Positions 47,563 to 55,794 of a DNA stretch of 64,000 nt are shown here, piece by piece; position 1 is the stretch's first letter; the number at the start of each line of letters is the position of its first letter. The stretch covers positions 23,668-87,667 of the forward strand of contig JAPPLH010000003.1 of the NCBI GenBank assembly GCA_028819505.1, given 5' to 3'. The DNA is from Acidimicrobiaceae bacterium. GTDB lineage: Bacteria; Actinomycetota; Acidimicrobiia; Acidimicrobiales; Aldehydirespiratoraceae. Below the pieces are notes generated by a model. It worked only from the letters and a program-made list of their open reading frames with translations. It ran no database searches and was not told where the DNA came from. Both the position numbers and the translations under genes were made by a program.

Positions 47563-48909
47563 ATGCCATCGGCTGAACTGTCCCTTATGTTGACTGCCAT
47601 GACACTTCCCGCAGCCCGACGGATCGCCCCCGCGACCGGCAGTCTCGGCGTGCTGACGCCGGGTATGGGGGCGGTGGCGTCCACCTTCGTCGCCGGCGTG
47701 ATCGCGGCCCGCCGGGGCCTGAGCCCGCCCATCGGCTCGATCAGCCAGATGGCCCACATCCGGCTCGGAACCAAGCCCGAGAACCGCAACCCCCCCATCA
47801 GGGAGTTCGTGCCGCTGGCCGGACTGGACGACCTGGTCTTCGGCGGCTGGGATCCCCTTTCGGCCAACGTGCTGGAGGCGGCCCGCGCCTGCGGCGTTCT
47901 GGAGGAGGGCGATCTGGGGGGCATCTCGGCCGAGCTCGAGGGCGTGGTCGCCATGGACGCGGTGTTCGACCGGCGCTGGGTCAGCCGCCTCGACGGGGTC
48001 CGGGTGAAGCCGTCGGCGTCCAAATGGGACCAGGCCCAGGCCCTGATGGACGACATCGAGAGCTTCCGCAGCGCCCACCACTGCGACCGGCTGGTGATGG
48101 TGTGGTGCGGATCGACCGAGGCGTTCTCGGCGCCCACGTCCGTGCACGAGTCGATCCAATCCTTCGAAGCGGGGCTGAAGGCCGACGACGACGCCATCGC
48201 CCCCAGCCAGATCTACGCCTACGCGGCGCTGCAGAGCGACGTGCCCTTCGCCAACGGCGCACCCAACCTCACCGTGGACCTGCCGTGCATGGAGGAGCTG
48301 TCCCGCATCCGGGGCGTTCCCGTCGCCGGCAAGGACTTCAAGACCGGCCAGACCCTGATGAAGACGCTGATCGCGCCCGGCCTCAAGGCCCGGATGCTGG
48401 GCCTGCGGGGCTGGTACTCCACCAACATCCTGGGCAACCGCGACGGCGAGGTGCTCGACGCCCCCGAGAACTTCAAGACCAAGGAGGTCTCCAAGCTGGG
48501 CGTTCTGGGCACGATCCTGCAGCCCGAGCTGTACCCCGACCTCTACGACGAGATCCACCATGTGGTGCGCATCAACTACTACCCGCCACGGGGCGACAAC
48601 AAGGAGGGCTGGGACAACATCGACATCTTCGGCTGGCTCGGCTACCCGATGCAGATCAAGGTCGATTTCCTGTGCCGGGACTCGATCCTGGCCGCGCCCA
48701 TCGTGCTCGACCTGGCCCTGTTCATGGACCTCGCCGCCCGGGCCGGCGAGTCGGGCGTGCAGGAGTGGCTCAGCTTCTACTTCAAGGCGCCCCAGCCCTC
48801 AGGCGACGCCGACGTCGAGCACGACCTGTTCATCCAGCAGACCAAGCTGAAGAACACCCTGCGGGAGTGGATGGGCGAAGAGCCCGTCACCCACAGCGAA
48901 GCCGGCTGA
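47563..48909 (+). CDS. ino1: myo-Inositol-1(3)-phosphate synthase
   Basis: 448 residues from ATG 47563; starts at 47587 and 47599 are also possible because none has a clear ribosome-binding site. It converts glucose 6-phosphate to inositol phosphate using NAD. Visible: GVLTPGMGAVASTFVAG (NAD loop), GKDFKTGQTLMKTLIAPGLK (catalytic Lys), RGWYSTNILGNRDGEVLD and INYYPPRGDNKEGWDNID. The length is that of the longer bacterial type, rather than the 360-residue mycobacterial Ino1. Product feeds phosphatidylinositol or mycothiol. Confidence 0.92.
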   Translation: MPSAELSLMLTAMTLPAARRIAPATGSLGVLTPGMGAVASTFVAGVIAARRGLSPPIGSISQMAHIRLGTKPENRNPPIREFVPLAGLDDLVFGGWDPLSANVLEAARACGVLEEGDLGGISAELEGVVAMDAVFDRRWVSRLDGVRVKPSASKWDQAQALMDDIESFRSAHHCDRLVMVWCGSTEAFSAPTSVHESIQSFEAGLKADDDAIAPSQIYAYAALQSDVPFANGAPNLTVDLPCMEELSRIRGVPVAGKDFKTGQTLMKTLIAPGLKARMLGLRGWYSTNILGNRDGEVLDAPENFKTKEVSKLGVLGTILQPELYPDLYDEIHHVVRINYYPPRGDNKEGWDNIDIFGWLGYPMQIKVDFLCRDSILAAPIVLDLALFMDLAARAGESGVQEWLSFYFKAPQPSGDADVEHDLFIQQTKLKNTLREWMGEEPVTHSEAG

Positions 48910-48912
48910 AGC

Positions 48913-48936
48913 CTCCCTGGCCCGCTTGGCCGGGAG
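48913..48936. terminator. Hairpin in a convergent gap
   Basis: CTCCC(T)GGCC and GGCCGGGAG pair around CGCTT with one bulged T, directly after the ino1 stop and before the convergent coiled-coil gene. Confidence 0.55.
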
Positions 48937-48957
48937 CGCGCTCAAGCCCGCGACCCG

Positions 48958-49440
48958 TCAGGAGGCGTCGTCGCCCGCAAGCTTCTCCAACAGGCGACCA
49001 TGATCTGCTAGCTGGTGGCTGTGAGTCTCCAACAGGCGACCGTGATCCTTCAACATGCGGCCGTGATCTGCTAGCTGGTGGCTATGAGTCTCCAACAGAC
49101 GGCCCTGATCCTTCAACATGCGGCCGTGATCTGCTAGCTGGTGGCTATGAGTCTCCAACAGACGGCCGTGATCCTTCAACATGCGGCCGTGATCCGCCTG
49201 TGTGGCCTCGATCCGGGCCAGCACGTCCTTGACGTGTCCGAACTCGGAGATGGTGCGCTCCTCGAACCTGCCGAAAGCCGCCTCAAGCCTGCCGATGCGC
49301 TCGCCGTTGGCCTTGATGTCCTCGCTATTGGTCCGTACCCCGGCCCGCAAGCCGGTCAGGATGAAGCCGAGGCCTCCGACCACAGCGGCGCTCAACGAGC
49401 CGATGATGGCGGCGGCGACCGAAGCGTCCATGGACTGCAT
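48958..49440 (-). CDS. Membrane-anchored coiled-coil protein built of 21-residue repeats
   Basis: 160 residues from ATG 49440 (a second Met follows three residues later). An N-terminal helix (VAAAIIGSLSAAVVGGLGFIL) is a membrane anchor; the rest is helical: EDIKANGERIGRLEAAFGRF then three nearly identical 21-residue units starting ADHGRMLKDHGRLLETHSHQL (one unit has Q for H at the second DH), and a final partial unit. The heptad pattern predicts a coiled coil with His on a regular face. Bdr/DUF1640-like proteins have such layouts, but I do not recognise this one. It has its own AT-rich upstream region. Confidence 0.75.
   Translation of the reverse strand: MQSMDASVAAAIIGSLSAAVVGGLGFILTGLRAGVRTNSEDIKANGERIGRLEAAFGRFEERTISEFGHVKDVLARIEATQADHGRMLKDHGRLLETHSHQLADHGRMLKDQGRLLETHSHQLADHGRMLKDHGRLLETHSHQLADHGRLLEKLAGDDAS
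48985..49197 (-). repeat. Tandem 63-bp repeats (three full units plus partial)
   Basis: Three 63-bp units (49009-49197) and a partial one (48985-49008) are almost identical at DNA level, including synonymous positions, so they expanded recently. Each encodes 21 residues, exactly three heptads. Confidence 0.93.
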
Positions 49441-49500
49441 ACTAGCAACCCGGATGACGCATGCAACTCATTTCGATAGATTTTTATGTTATGTCGATAA
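49441..49500 (-). promoter_or_regulatory. AT-rich upstream region of the coiled-coil gene
   Basis: Sixty bases with runs such as GATTTTTATGTTATG stand out in this GC-rich DNA. They separate the CoA-transferase stop from the coiled-coil start on the same strand. CATAA-like hexamers on the minus strand could form a -10 element, but I cannot fix a -35. Confidence 0.4.
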
Positions 49501-51945
49501 TCAGTGGAGATTGTCGGTCTCCAGGATGCCGCTGGCGATCAGGTCGTCGATGGCGGCCTCGTCAAGGCCCAACTCGGCCGCAATCTCCCGTGTGTGCTCG
49601 CCCAGGCCGGGGGCGGGACGGATATCGGCGTCGGCCATGCCGGTGGCCGTGAAGGCCGGGCCTTCGAAGGTCATGACACCGATGGGCGGCTGGTCCAGCT
49701 CCACCAAGTAGCCCCGGGCCGCCAGATGCGGGTCCTGGAGCTGCTGTGAGGAGGTGAGCATCGGGCCCGCCGGCACGCCCGCGGCCAGGCAGGCGTCGGT
49801 GACAGCGTGCTTGGACATGGTCCGGGTCCACTCCGACACGGCCTCCTCCACCTCGTCCTCCCGCCCGCGGCGGGCTGCGAGTGTGGCGAGCGCCGGATCA
49901 TCTACGCCGATGAGTCCCGCCAGTGCAGTCCATTCGGCGTCGGCTCGGCAGCAGATCGCCACCCATTGGTCCTCGCCGTCGCACGGAAACAGGCCCCAGG
50001 GTGCGCCCAGGTCCCTGCGGTTGCCCTGGGGCTTCACCGAACCGGCCTGCAGCGACTCCCGGGCCAGCAGGTCGCCCATCACCCCGACGGTCTGCTCGAC
50101 CTGGCACACCTCGCTGTGGCAGCCGCGCGCCATCACGCCCCGGCGCCGGCCCAGCACCCCGGCAACCGCGGCCAGCGCCCCCATGCGGCCGGCCCAGTGG
50201 TCCGGGAAGATCGCCTGGGACCCCGACGGCCGGTCGACGTCGGGATAGTCCCACAGGTGGGTCATGCCCCCGGTCACCTGGGTGTTGGGGCCGTAGCCCT
50301 TCCAGTCCGACCACGGGCCGGAGGAGCCCATGAGCTGGCTGGAGACCATGATCACGTCGGGGTTGGCCGCCGCGAAGTGCTGGTATCCCAGCCCGAGGCC
50401 GTCCATGACCCCGGTAGAGCCGTTCTCAACCACCACATCGAAGCGGGCCGCTCCGCCGGCACCGGCGGCCAGATCCAGCAGCAGCCGGCGGCCCTCGTCC
50501 GTCTTGACATTGATGCCCAGACTCCGTTTCGAGCGCGACGATGAGGCGAACGAGGGCGACATCTCCCCACCCAGGATCACCCGTATGAAGTCCGGGTAGG
50601 TGCGGCTCTCGATCTTGACGACGTCGGCGCCGTACTCGGCCAGCATCCGGCTGATCTCCACACCGACCCCGCCGTGCCCGAAGTCGGCGACCCTCACGCC
50701 TGCCAGGGGCAGAGCCGGCTCGGGAGCGGACTCAGGCACGGGCGGCCAGACGACCAGGCCGTCAGCCGGTCCGGGCGTTGCCCCGGCGTCGAGAGCGGCC
50801 AGGACCTCGTCGGTGTGCTCGCCCAGGTGCGGGGGGCGCCCGGTGGGGCCGACCCGCTCGCCGTCGGTCTCCATCCAGCCCGACGGCAGGCTCATCACCC
50901 CTCCGGTGGACAGCGGCACCCGGTCGAACGTCTTGCGGGCCTCGAAGTGGTGGTTGACCAGCACGTCGCCGGGCTTGAGGATGGGGGTGGCCACGATGCC
51001 CCGCCGCTGAGCCTCCTCGGACACCCTCTCCATCGTCATGGTCGAGAAGAGCTCCTCGTAGAGGGGGTTGAGTACTGCGTCGGCGATCAGGAACCGGCTG
51101 ATGAACCCGTCGTACTCGGGGTCCTGCAGGTAGTCGGGCTCGCCCAGCCACGCCCGCATGGCGTGCCACTGGCGGGGACTGAGCACCACCAGGCGCACGA
51201 AGCCGTCGGCCGCGGCCAGGATCGTGTACACCGGGCCGGGGCCGGCCCTGGTCTCCGTGGGATCGACCCCTTCGACCATGGCCTTGGACGAATTCGGCAG
51301 CGACCAGTCGGTGATCTGGGCGGCCGCCTCGTTGGCCGACACGTCGATCAGCTGCCCCGCCCCGTGGCCGAGCCGCTGGATCAGGGCGCAGACGACGGCG
51401 AAGGCGGCCGTCAGACCGGCGACGTCACCGGAGATGTTGCCGGGAGGCATCAGCGGCTCGCGCTCGGGCAGGCCCGCCTTCCAGCACATGCCCGAGGTGG
51501 CGTCGACCACCGAGCCCGGCACGTCGCGTCCCGAGTAGGGGCCGGTGCGCCCGTAGGCGGTGATCGAGGCGACCACCAGGTGCCGGTGGCGGGCCGCGAT
51601 CGCCTCGGCCTCCAGCTCGGGGGTGCCCGCGTCTGCGGCCGCGCCCGGCTCGGCCGAGCCGACGAGCACGTCGGCAGAGGCGAGCAGGGATTCGAAGCTC
51701 GCCATGCCGGCGGCGTCGCCGGGGTCGATCACGACGCCGCGCTTGCCGCAGTTGCGCATGGTGAAGGACAGCGAGTGCTCCGGGGTGAGCGGGTCGAGGG
51801 GCGGCAGGCTGCGGCCGGGCGACCCCTCGGGCGGCTCGACCTTGACGACGTCGGCACCCAGGTCGCTGAGCAGGCGCCCGCACAGCTCGCCGCGGTCCAC
51901 CGCGAGGTCGACGACTCGAATGCCGGTGAGCGGCCTGATTGGCAT
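49501..51945 (-). CDS. Double-length family III (CaiB/BaiF) CoA transferase
   Basis: 814 residues, about twice the usual 400: two CaiB/BaiF domains in tandem. Half 1 starts PLTGIRVVDLAVDRGELCGR and has LLSDLGADVVKVEPPEGSPG, RNCGKRGVVID and SVVDATSGM. Half 2 (from about 410) starts LPLAGVRVADFGHGGVGVEI with EYGADVVKIESRTYPDF, SRSKRSLGINVKTDEGR and LGAPWGLFPCDGEDQWVAI. These enzymes move CoA between carboxylates; the nucleophile is an Asp. The end HLAARGYLVELDQP is typical. It follows the thiolase gene with a one-base gap, so it probably makes or recycles an acyl-CoA of that pathway. Confidence 0.92.
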   Translation of the reverse strand: MPIRPLTGIRVVDLAVDRGELCGRLLSDLGADVVKVEPPEGSPGRSLPPLDPLTPEHSLSFTMRNCGKRGVVIDPGDAAGMASFESLLASADVLVGSAEPGAAADAGTPELEAEAIAARHRHLVVASITAYGRTGPYSGRDVPGSVVDATSGMCWKAGLPEREPLMPPGNISGDVAGLTAAFAVVCALIQRLGHGAGQLIDVSANEAAAQITDWSLPNSSKAMVEGVDPTETRAGPGPVYTILAAADGFVRLVVLSPRQWHAMRAWLGEPDYLQDPEYDGFISRFLIADAVLNPLYEELFSTMTMERVSEEAQRRGIVATPILKPGDVLVNHHFEARKTFDRVPLSTGGVMSLPSGWMETDGERVGPTGRPPHLGEHTDEVLAALDAGATPGPADGLVVWPPVPESAPEPALPLAGVRVADFGHGGVGVEISRMLAEYGADVVKIESRTYPDFIRVILGGEMSPSFASSSRSKRSLGINVKTDEGRRLLLDLAAGAGGAARFDVVVENGSTGVMDGLGLGYQHFAAANPDVIMVSSQLMGSSGPWSDWKGYGPNTQVTGGMTHLWDYPDVDRPSGSQAIFPDHWAGRMGALAAVAGVLGRRRGVMARGCHSEVCQVEQTVGVMGDLLARESLQAGSVKPQGNRRDLGAPWGLFPCDGEDQWVAICCRADAEWTALAGLIGVDDPALATLAARRGREDEVEEAVSEWTRTMSKHAVTDACLAAGVPAGPMLTSSQQLQDPHLAARGYLVELDQPPIGVMTFEGPAFTATGMADADIRPAPGLGEHTREIAAELGLDEAAIDDLIASGILETDNLH

Positions 51946-51946
51946 A

Positions 51947-53143
51947 TCAATGCCCCCTTTCCGTGCCGAAGACTCCCACGAAGCTGACGATCTCGCCGGG
52001 ATAGCCGCCCAGGTTGTGGGTGAGGCCCAAGGTTCGGTCCGTGTCCGGGATGCAGCGTTCGGCGGGCGCCGCGCCCCGCAGTTGCAGCCACACCTCGTAC
52101 AGCATCCGCAGGCCGCTGGCGCCCACCGGATGGCCGAAGGACTTGAGCCCGCCGTCGGTGTTGACGGGCAGCTCGCCGTCGAGGTCGAAGACCCCGTCGA
52201 GCACGTCGCTCCAGGCGGTACCGCGGGGCGAGAACCCCAGGTCCTCCATCAGCACCAGTTCGGTGGGGGTGAAGCAGTCGTGTACCTCGGCCAGCGCCAA
52301 CTGCGACCGGGGATCGGTCACGCCGGCCTGGGCGTAGGCGTCGGCCGCGGCCTGAGCGCACTCCGGCATGGTGGTGTAGTCGTAGTCGGGGTCGAGCGAC
52401 CCTGCCCCGGTGCCGGCGACCACCGACAGCCCCTTGACGTACAGCGGGTCGGCGCACCACCGGTGGGCGTCTTCGGCTCGGCACACGATGGCGGCCGCGG
52501 CCCCGTCGGCCACCCCTGCACAGTCGAACACCGACAGCATCCCGGCCACTGCGGGCATCTCGCAGATCCGCTCGGCCGGCATCTCCCGGCGGAACTGGGC
52601 CAGGGGGTTTCGGGCCCCGTTGTGATGGTTCTTGGATGCGATCCGGGCCGCGACATAGCGCAACTCGTCGCGGTCGACCCCGTAGCGGTCGGCGTAGGCG
52701 GGCAGCATCAGGCTGAACATGGCCGCGGCGGTGAGCGTGCGCTGGGTGCCGTCGGCGGGGATGGGAAAGGCGTTGAGGCCCTGGTAGCCGCCGTCCTTGA
52801 CCTTCTCGGCCCCGAGGGCCATGGCGGTGTCGTAGGCACCGGAGGCCACCGCGTAGCACGCCTGGCGCAGGGCCTCGGAGCCGGTGGCGCAGTAGTTCTC
52901 CACGCGGGTGACGGGCTTGCCCTGGATCTTGAGGGGTCCGGCCATGCCGAGGCCGGAGGCGGCCGACTGCGACGTGCCGAACCAGAAGGCGTCGATGCCG
53001 CCCTGAGCGATGCTGGCTGAACGGCAAGCCGAGTGGGCCGCGTCGATGATCAGGTCGTCGAGGGAGGCGTCCCAGTGCTCGGCGAAAGGGGTGCAGCCCA
53101 TGCCGATGACGGCCACCCGGTCGGTGATGCCGTGCGAGCTCAC
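51947..53143 (-). CDS. SCP-x-type thiolase family protein
   Basis: 398 residues. Catalytic motifs ENYCATGSEALRQA (nucleophilic Cys), EVHDCFTPTEL (H-D-C-F) and KSFGHPVGASGLRMLYEV (His) are complete. The family cleaves or forms the carbon bond of 3-ketoacyl-CoA, and relatives work as sterol side-chain thiolases or aldolases with DUF35 partners. The start overlaps the stop of the HMG-CoA-synthase-like/DUF35 fusion by four bases (ATGA), so the two are probably a physical complex. Confidence 0.93.
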   Translation of the reverse strand: MSSHGITDRVAVIGMGCTPFAEHWDASLDDLIIDAAHSACRSASIAQGGIDAFWFGTSQSAASGLGMAGPLKIQGKPVTRVENYCATGSEALRQACYAVASGAYDTAMALGAEKVKDGGYQGLNAFPIPADGTQRTLTAAAMFSLMLPAYADRYGVDRDELRYVAARIASKNHHNGARNPLAQFRREMPAERICEMPAVAGMLSVFDCAGVADGAAAAIVCRAEDAHRWCADPLYVKGLSVVAGTGAGSLDPDYDYTTMPECAQAAADAYAQAGVTDPRSQLALAEVHDCFTPTELVLMEDLGFSPRGTAWSDVLDGVFDLDGELPVNTDGGLKSFGHPVGASGLRMLYEVWLQLRGAAPAERCIPDTDRTLGLTHNLGGYPGEIVSFVGVFGTERGH

Positions 53144-54582
53144 AGGCTGGCTCCCGGAGGTTCAGCGCCGGACGCGCCGTCCCGCACCGGTCGGGCCTTC
53201 CAGAAGTAGTTGTGGATGTCGTCGGCGGTGTAGAGGCGCCGAAACGTGGGCACGACCCGCATGCCGACGTGCACCTCGTCGGCATCGACGTCGGTGAGCT
53301 CCAGCGGGACCCGTCCGCCGCCGTCGAAGTCCACCACCGCGAACACGGTGGGCGGGCTGGGCGAGTAGGCGAGCCGGTCCACGGTGAAGCTGGCCACGGT
53401 GCCGGTGCTGTGGGCCATGGGCGCGGGGTCCATATCGTCGGCTGCGCCGCCCTTCTGCGACACCCGGGCGGGCGGCAGGTGGACCATCTCGCTGGACCGG
53501 TCCCGGGAGCCGGTGAACCCGTACTTCCAGTCGGTCCGGCGGTTGGCGGCCGACGACGACGGGCGGGCCGGGGCGGGGCGATTCGGTGGCTCGACCGTCA
53601 CCATGTTGCGCCAAGCCAGGAACCGGCCGTAGGAGAGGGATCCGCGCTGCGCGATCTGGCCCGCAATCGGCGCGACCGGACGGTGGTCTGCGATGGCCTC
53701 GCCGGCTCGCAGGACGATCGTCTCCACACCGTCGGCCAGCGCCACCACTGCGACGGTCTCTCCGGGGGCGGCGTGCTCGAGGGCGGAACACAACAGCAGT
53801 GCCGGATGGGCGGTGGCCGTGTTGCCGACCGTGTTGATGAGTGGATCCACGAGGCTGTCGGCCTTGGCGCCGATGGCCTTGAGTGCCGTGGCGACCGCCC
53901 GGCTGTTGAGGCCGGTGACCGCGAGGCGGTCGATGCCGGCCGTGCCGTCAACGCCGCTTGCGTCCAGGGCGGCCTGCCATGCCTCGGCCGCAGCCGGACC
54001 CAGTACGTGGGCGCCGAAGCGCTCCTCCCAGGCGCGCGAGCGCGCCCCGCCGGGGATCCGCCAGCGCTCGGTGACCTCGAGCGTGCGGCACGCTCCGCCG
54101 AGGTACTCGGCCAGCACCGGTCCATCGGAGTCGTCGCCCACCAGCACCGCGGCGGCGCCGTCGCCGGCAGAGGCCTCGTCGGCGCCGGCGGGCAGGCCAT
54201 CACGGGCGTCGGCGGCGACCACCAGCGTCCGACCGCGCCCAGCCAGCGCGGCGTGCAGCGCGCCGACGCCGGATCGGACCGCGCCCCCGAAGTCGAGGGC
54301 TGACACGGCCGGATCGAACCGCAAGGCAGCGTGGATGGCAGCCGCGTTGGTCTTCTCCAGGTAGGCCGGGGCCGAGGTCGCGAACCAGACGGCCTCCGGC
54401 CCGGCCGTGGCAGCCCGCAGGGCCAGATCGGCGGCGGCCTGGCCCATGGTGGTGGTGTCCTCGTCGTAGGACGCCACCGCCCGGGTACCCGTGCCGCCCC
54501 CCGAGCCGAAGAATGCAGCGATCTCGGACCGGTCGAGCCTGCGATACGGCACATAACCCGCTGCCGAGATCACACCGCGCAT
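53140..54582 (-). CDS. HMG-CoA synthase-like protein fused to a DUF35 OB-fold domain lacking zinc cysteines
   Basis: 480 residues from ATG 54582. Residues 1-315 have the HMG-CoA synthase/KAS III thiolase fold (ISAAGYVPYRRLDRSEIAAF, TTTMGQAAADLALRA, INTVGNTATAHPALLLC). The nucleophile position reads LDFGGAVRSGVGALHAAL and has no Cys. The C-terminal part (about 330-470) is a DUF35 OB domain (TGTVASFTVDRLAYSPSPP, FRRLYTADDIHNYFWKARPV). Its zinc-ribbon region reads YGFTGSRDRSSEMVHLPPA and RVSQKGGA, where relatives as I remember them have Cys pairs. Archaeal HMG-CoA synthase, thiolase and DUF35 form a complex for CoA channelling; this fusion beside a thiolase may be a related device. It is probably not a normal condensing enzyme. 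Confidence 0.82.
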   Translation of the reverse strand: MRGVISAAGYVPYRRLDRSEIAAFFGSGGGTGTRAVASYDEDTTTMGQAAADLALRAATAGPEAVWFATSAPAYLEKTNAAAIHAALRFDPAVSALDFGGAVRSGVGALHAALAGRGRTLVVAADARDGLPAGADEASAGDGAAAVLVGDDSDGPVLAEYLGGACRTLEVTERWRIPGGARSRAWEERFGAHVLGPAAAEAWQAALDASGVDGTAGIDRLAVTGLNSRAVATALKAIGAKADSLVDPLINTVGNTATAHPALLLCSALEHAAPGETVAVVALADGVETIVLRAGEAIADHRPVAPIAGQIAQRGSLSYGRFLAWRNMVTVEPPNRPAPARPSSSAANRRTDWKYGFTGSRDRSSEMVHLPPARVSQKGGAADDMDPAPMAHSTGTVASFTVDRLAYSPSPPTVFAVVDFDGGGRVPLELTDVDADEVHVGMRVVPTFRRLYTADDIHNYFWKARPVRDGASGAEPPGASL

Positions 54583-54631
54583 CGCCGAAAACCCTACCGG
54601 CGCCCAAGCCGCCCCTCCCCGAGCAGCGCTG

Positions 54632-55057
54632 TCAGGCCCGACTCGAAGAGACGATGGCGTCGACCTCGATCTCGACCACGAGATCGGGATGCACCAGCGA
54701 CGAGACCTCCACCAGAGTGGCCGCGGGACGGATGTCGCCGAACACCTCGCCGTGGGCCCGGCCGTATTCCTCGGCCTTCGATATGTCGGTGAGAAAGGCC
54801 CGTGTCCGCACCACATCGTTGAGTGACGCCCCCGCTTCGTGTAGCGCATCCCTAATGATCCGCAGAACTGCCTGGGCCTGCCGGTAGCAGTCGCCCGGGT
54901 GGTCGACCCCACCGGGGTGCAGTGTGGTAGTCCCGGCCACGGCCACATGGTCACCGACCCGAACAGCCCGCGAGTACCCAACCGTCGCCTCCAACGGCCC
55001 CCCGCTCGAGACGTTGAAGCGATTCGAGGTGTTGTCCGGTGTCTGGCCACCACTCAC
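54632..55057 (-). CDS. RidA/YjgF-family protein
   Basis: 141 residues. End RPAATLVEVSSLVHPDLVVEIEVDA contains the Arg and the Glu of imine-deaminating RidA proteins; GDHVAVAGTTTLHPGG forms the early strand. It hydrolyses reactive enamine/imine intermediates or serves as a substrate-specific deaminase. It precedes the HMG-CoA synthase-like gene by 49 bases on the same strand. Confidence 0.92.
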   Translation of the reverse strand: MSGGQTPDNTSNRFNVSSGGPLEATVGYSRAVRVGDHVAVAGTTTLHPGGVDHPGDCYRQAQAVLRIIRDALHEAGASLNDVVRTRAFLTDISKAEEYGRAHGEVFGDIRPAATLVEVSSLVHPDLVVEIEVDAIVSSSRA

Positions 55058-55126
55058 CGGGCCAGTATGTCGGCCTCGGAGCCGGACCCGAGCGCTTGCA
55101 CCCAGATGTGCATCGGATAGCCGGCG

Positions 55127-55516
55127 CTAGAGAACCTCGACGTCGCAGCGTATGCCGGGGGCTTTGGCGAGCTTGCCGTCGGCCGTGACCAGCGGCGCAT
55201 CCAGCAACTCGGCGAGCGCGACGTAGGCCGCGTCGTAGACGGTCACGTTGTCTCGCAGTTCCCAGCAGCGCTCCATCAGGAGCCGATGCGAGACGCGTTC
55301 GACGGGAAGGCGCCTCAGATCGGACCGGGCCAACGCCGCCCGTCTCGAGTCGAGGCGGCCAGCAGCTTCGTGTCGCCGCCAGGCCGCCGTGACCTCCACG
55401 TCAAGCAGTTCGGGGGCCACGAGACGCTCGCCGTCAAGCCGCTCCCGGGCGGCGTCGCCCGCCGGCCCGTCCTGACCCAAGGCCAGGACCACAGCGCTGG
55501 CATCGGTGACGATCAA
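55127..55516 (-). CDS. PIN-domain (VapC-like) toxin ribonuclease
   Basis: 129 residues beginning MIVTDASAVVLALG with the first conserved Asp. Other acidic positions are LLDVEVTAAWRR (Glu), NVTVYDAAYVALAE (Asp) and LVTADGKLA (Asp). The pattern is of the VapC branch with YDAAYVALAE. The start overlaps the antitoxin stop by four bases, a classical TA order. Confidence 0.93.
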   Translation of the reverse strand: MIVTDASAVVLALGQDGPAGDAARERLDGERLVAPELLDVEVTAAWRRHEAAGRLDSRRAALARSDLRRLPVERVSHRLLMERCWELRDNVTVYDAAYVALAELLDAPLVTADGKLAKAPGIRCDVEVL

Positions 55517-55743
55517 CGCGAGTCGCGCTCGGCCCGCACTGCGGCGACCGCTTCAGCGGCGCTGAAGTTGCCACCGGCCCGACCGGCGGCTCGCTCCAGC
55601 ACCTCGTCCAGCGTCGGAGTACGGGCCTGTTCGCAGAGCAGCTGCAACAAGTACTCCTGCAACGACTGGCCTGAACCAACGGCGCGCTGCCGGAGCGTCT
55701 GGTGGACGTCGCTCGGGACGTTCTTTACCTGAATGCTCGTCAT
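55513..55743 (-). CDS. Ribbon-helix-helix antitoxin (FitA-like)
   Basis: 76 residues. TSIQVKNVPSDVHQTLRQRA gives the strand and first helix; SGQSLQEYLLQLLCEQA gives the second helix. The tail TLDEVLERAAGRAGGNFS should wrap the toxin. It is distinct in sequence from the pair at 2823-3503, so the two modules are not recent copies. Confidence 0.91.
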   Translation of the reverse strand: MTSIQVKNVPSDVHQTLRQRAVGSGQSLQEYLLQLLCEQARTPTLDEVLERAAGRAGGNFSAAEAVAAVRAERDSR

Positions 55744-55752
55744 AGCCCGAGT

Positions 55753-55793
55753 GTAGCGCCAATACAGCGGCTGGACATGCAGAATAGCGCTAC
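55753..55793. promoter_or_regulatory. Inverted GTAGCGC sites upstream of the second antitoxin gene
   Basis: GTAGCGC (55753-55759) and GCGCTAC (55787-55793) are a perfect 7-bp inverted pair 10-50 bp before the antitoxin start (55743). TAGCGCTA is itself a palindrome. Probably operator sites for the complex. Confidence 0.4.
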
Positions 55794-55794
55794 C

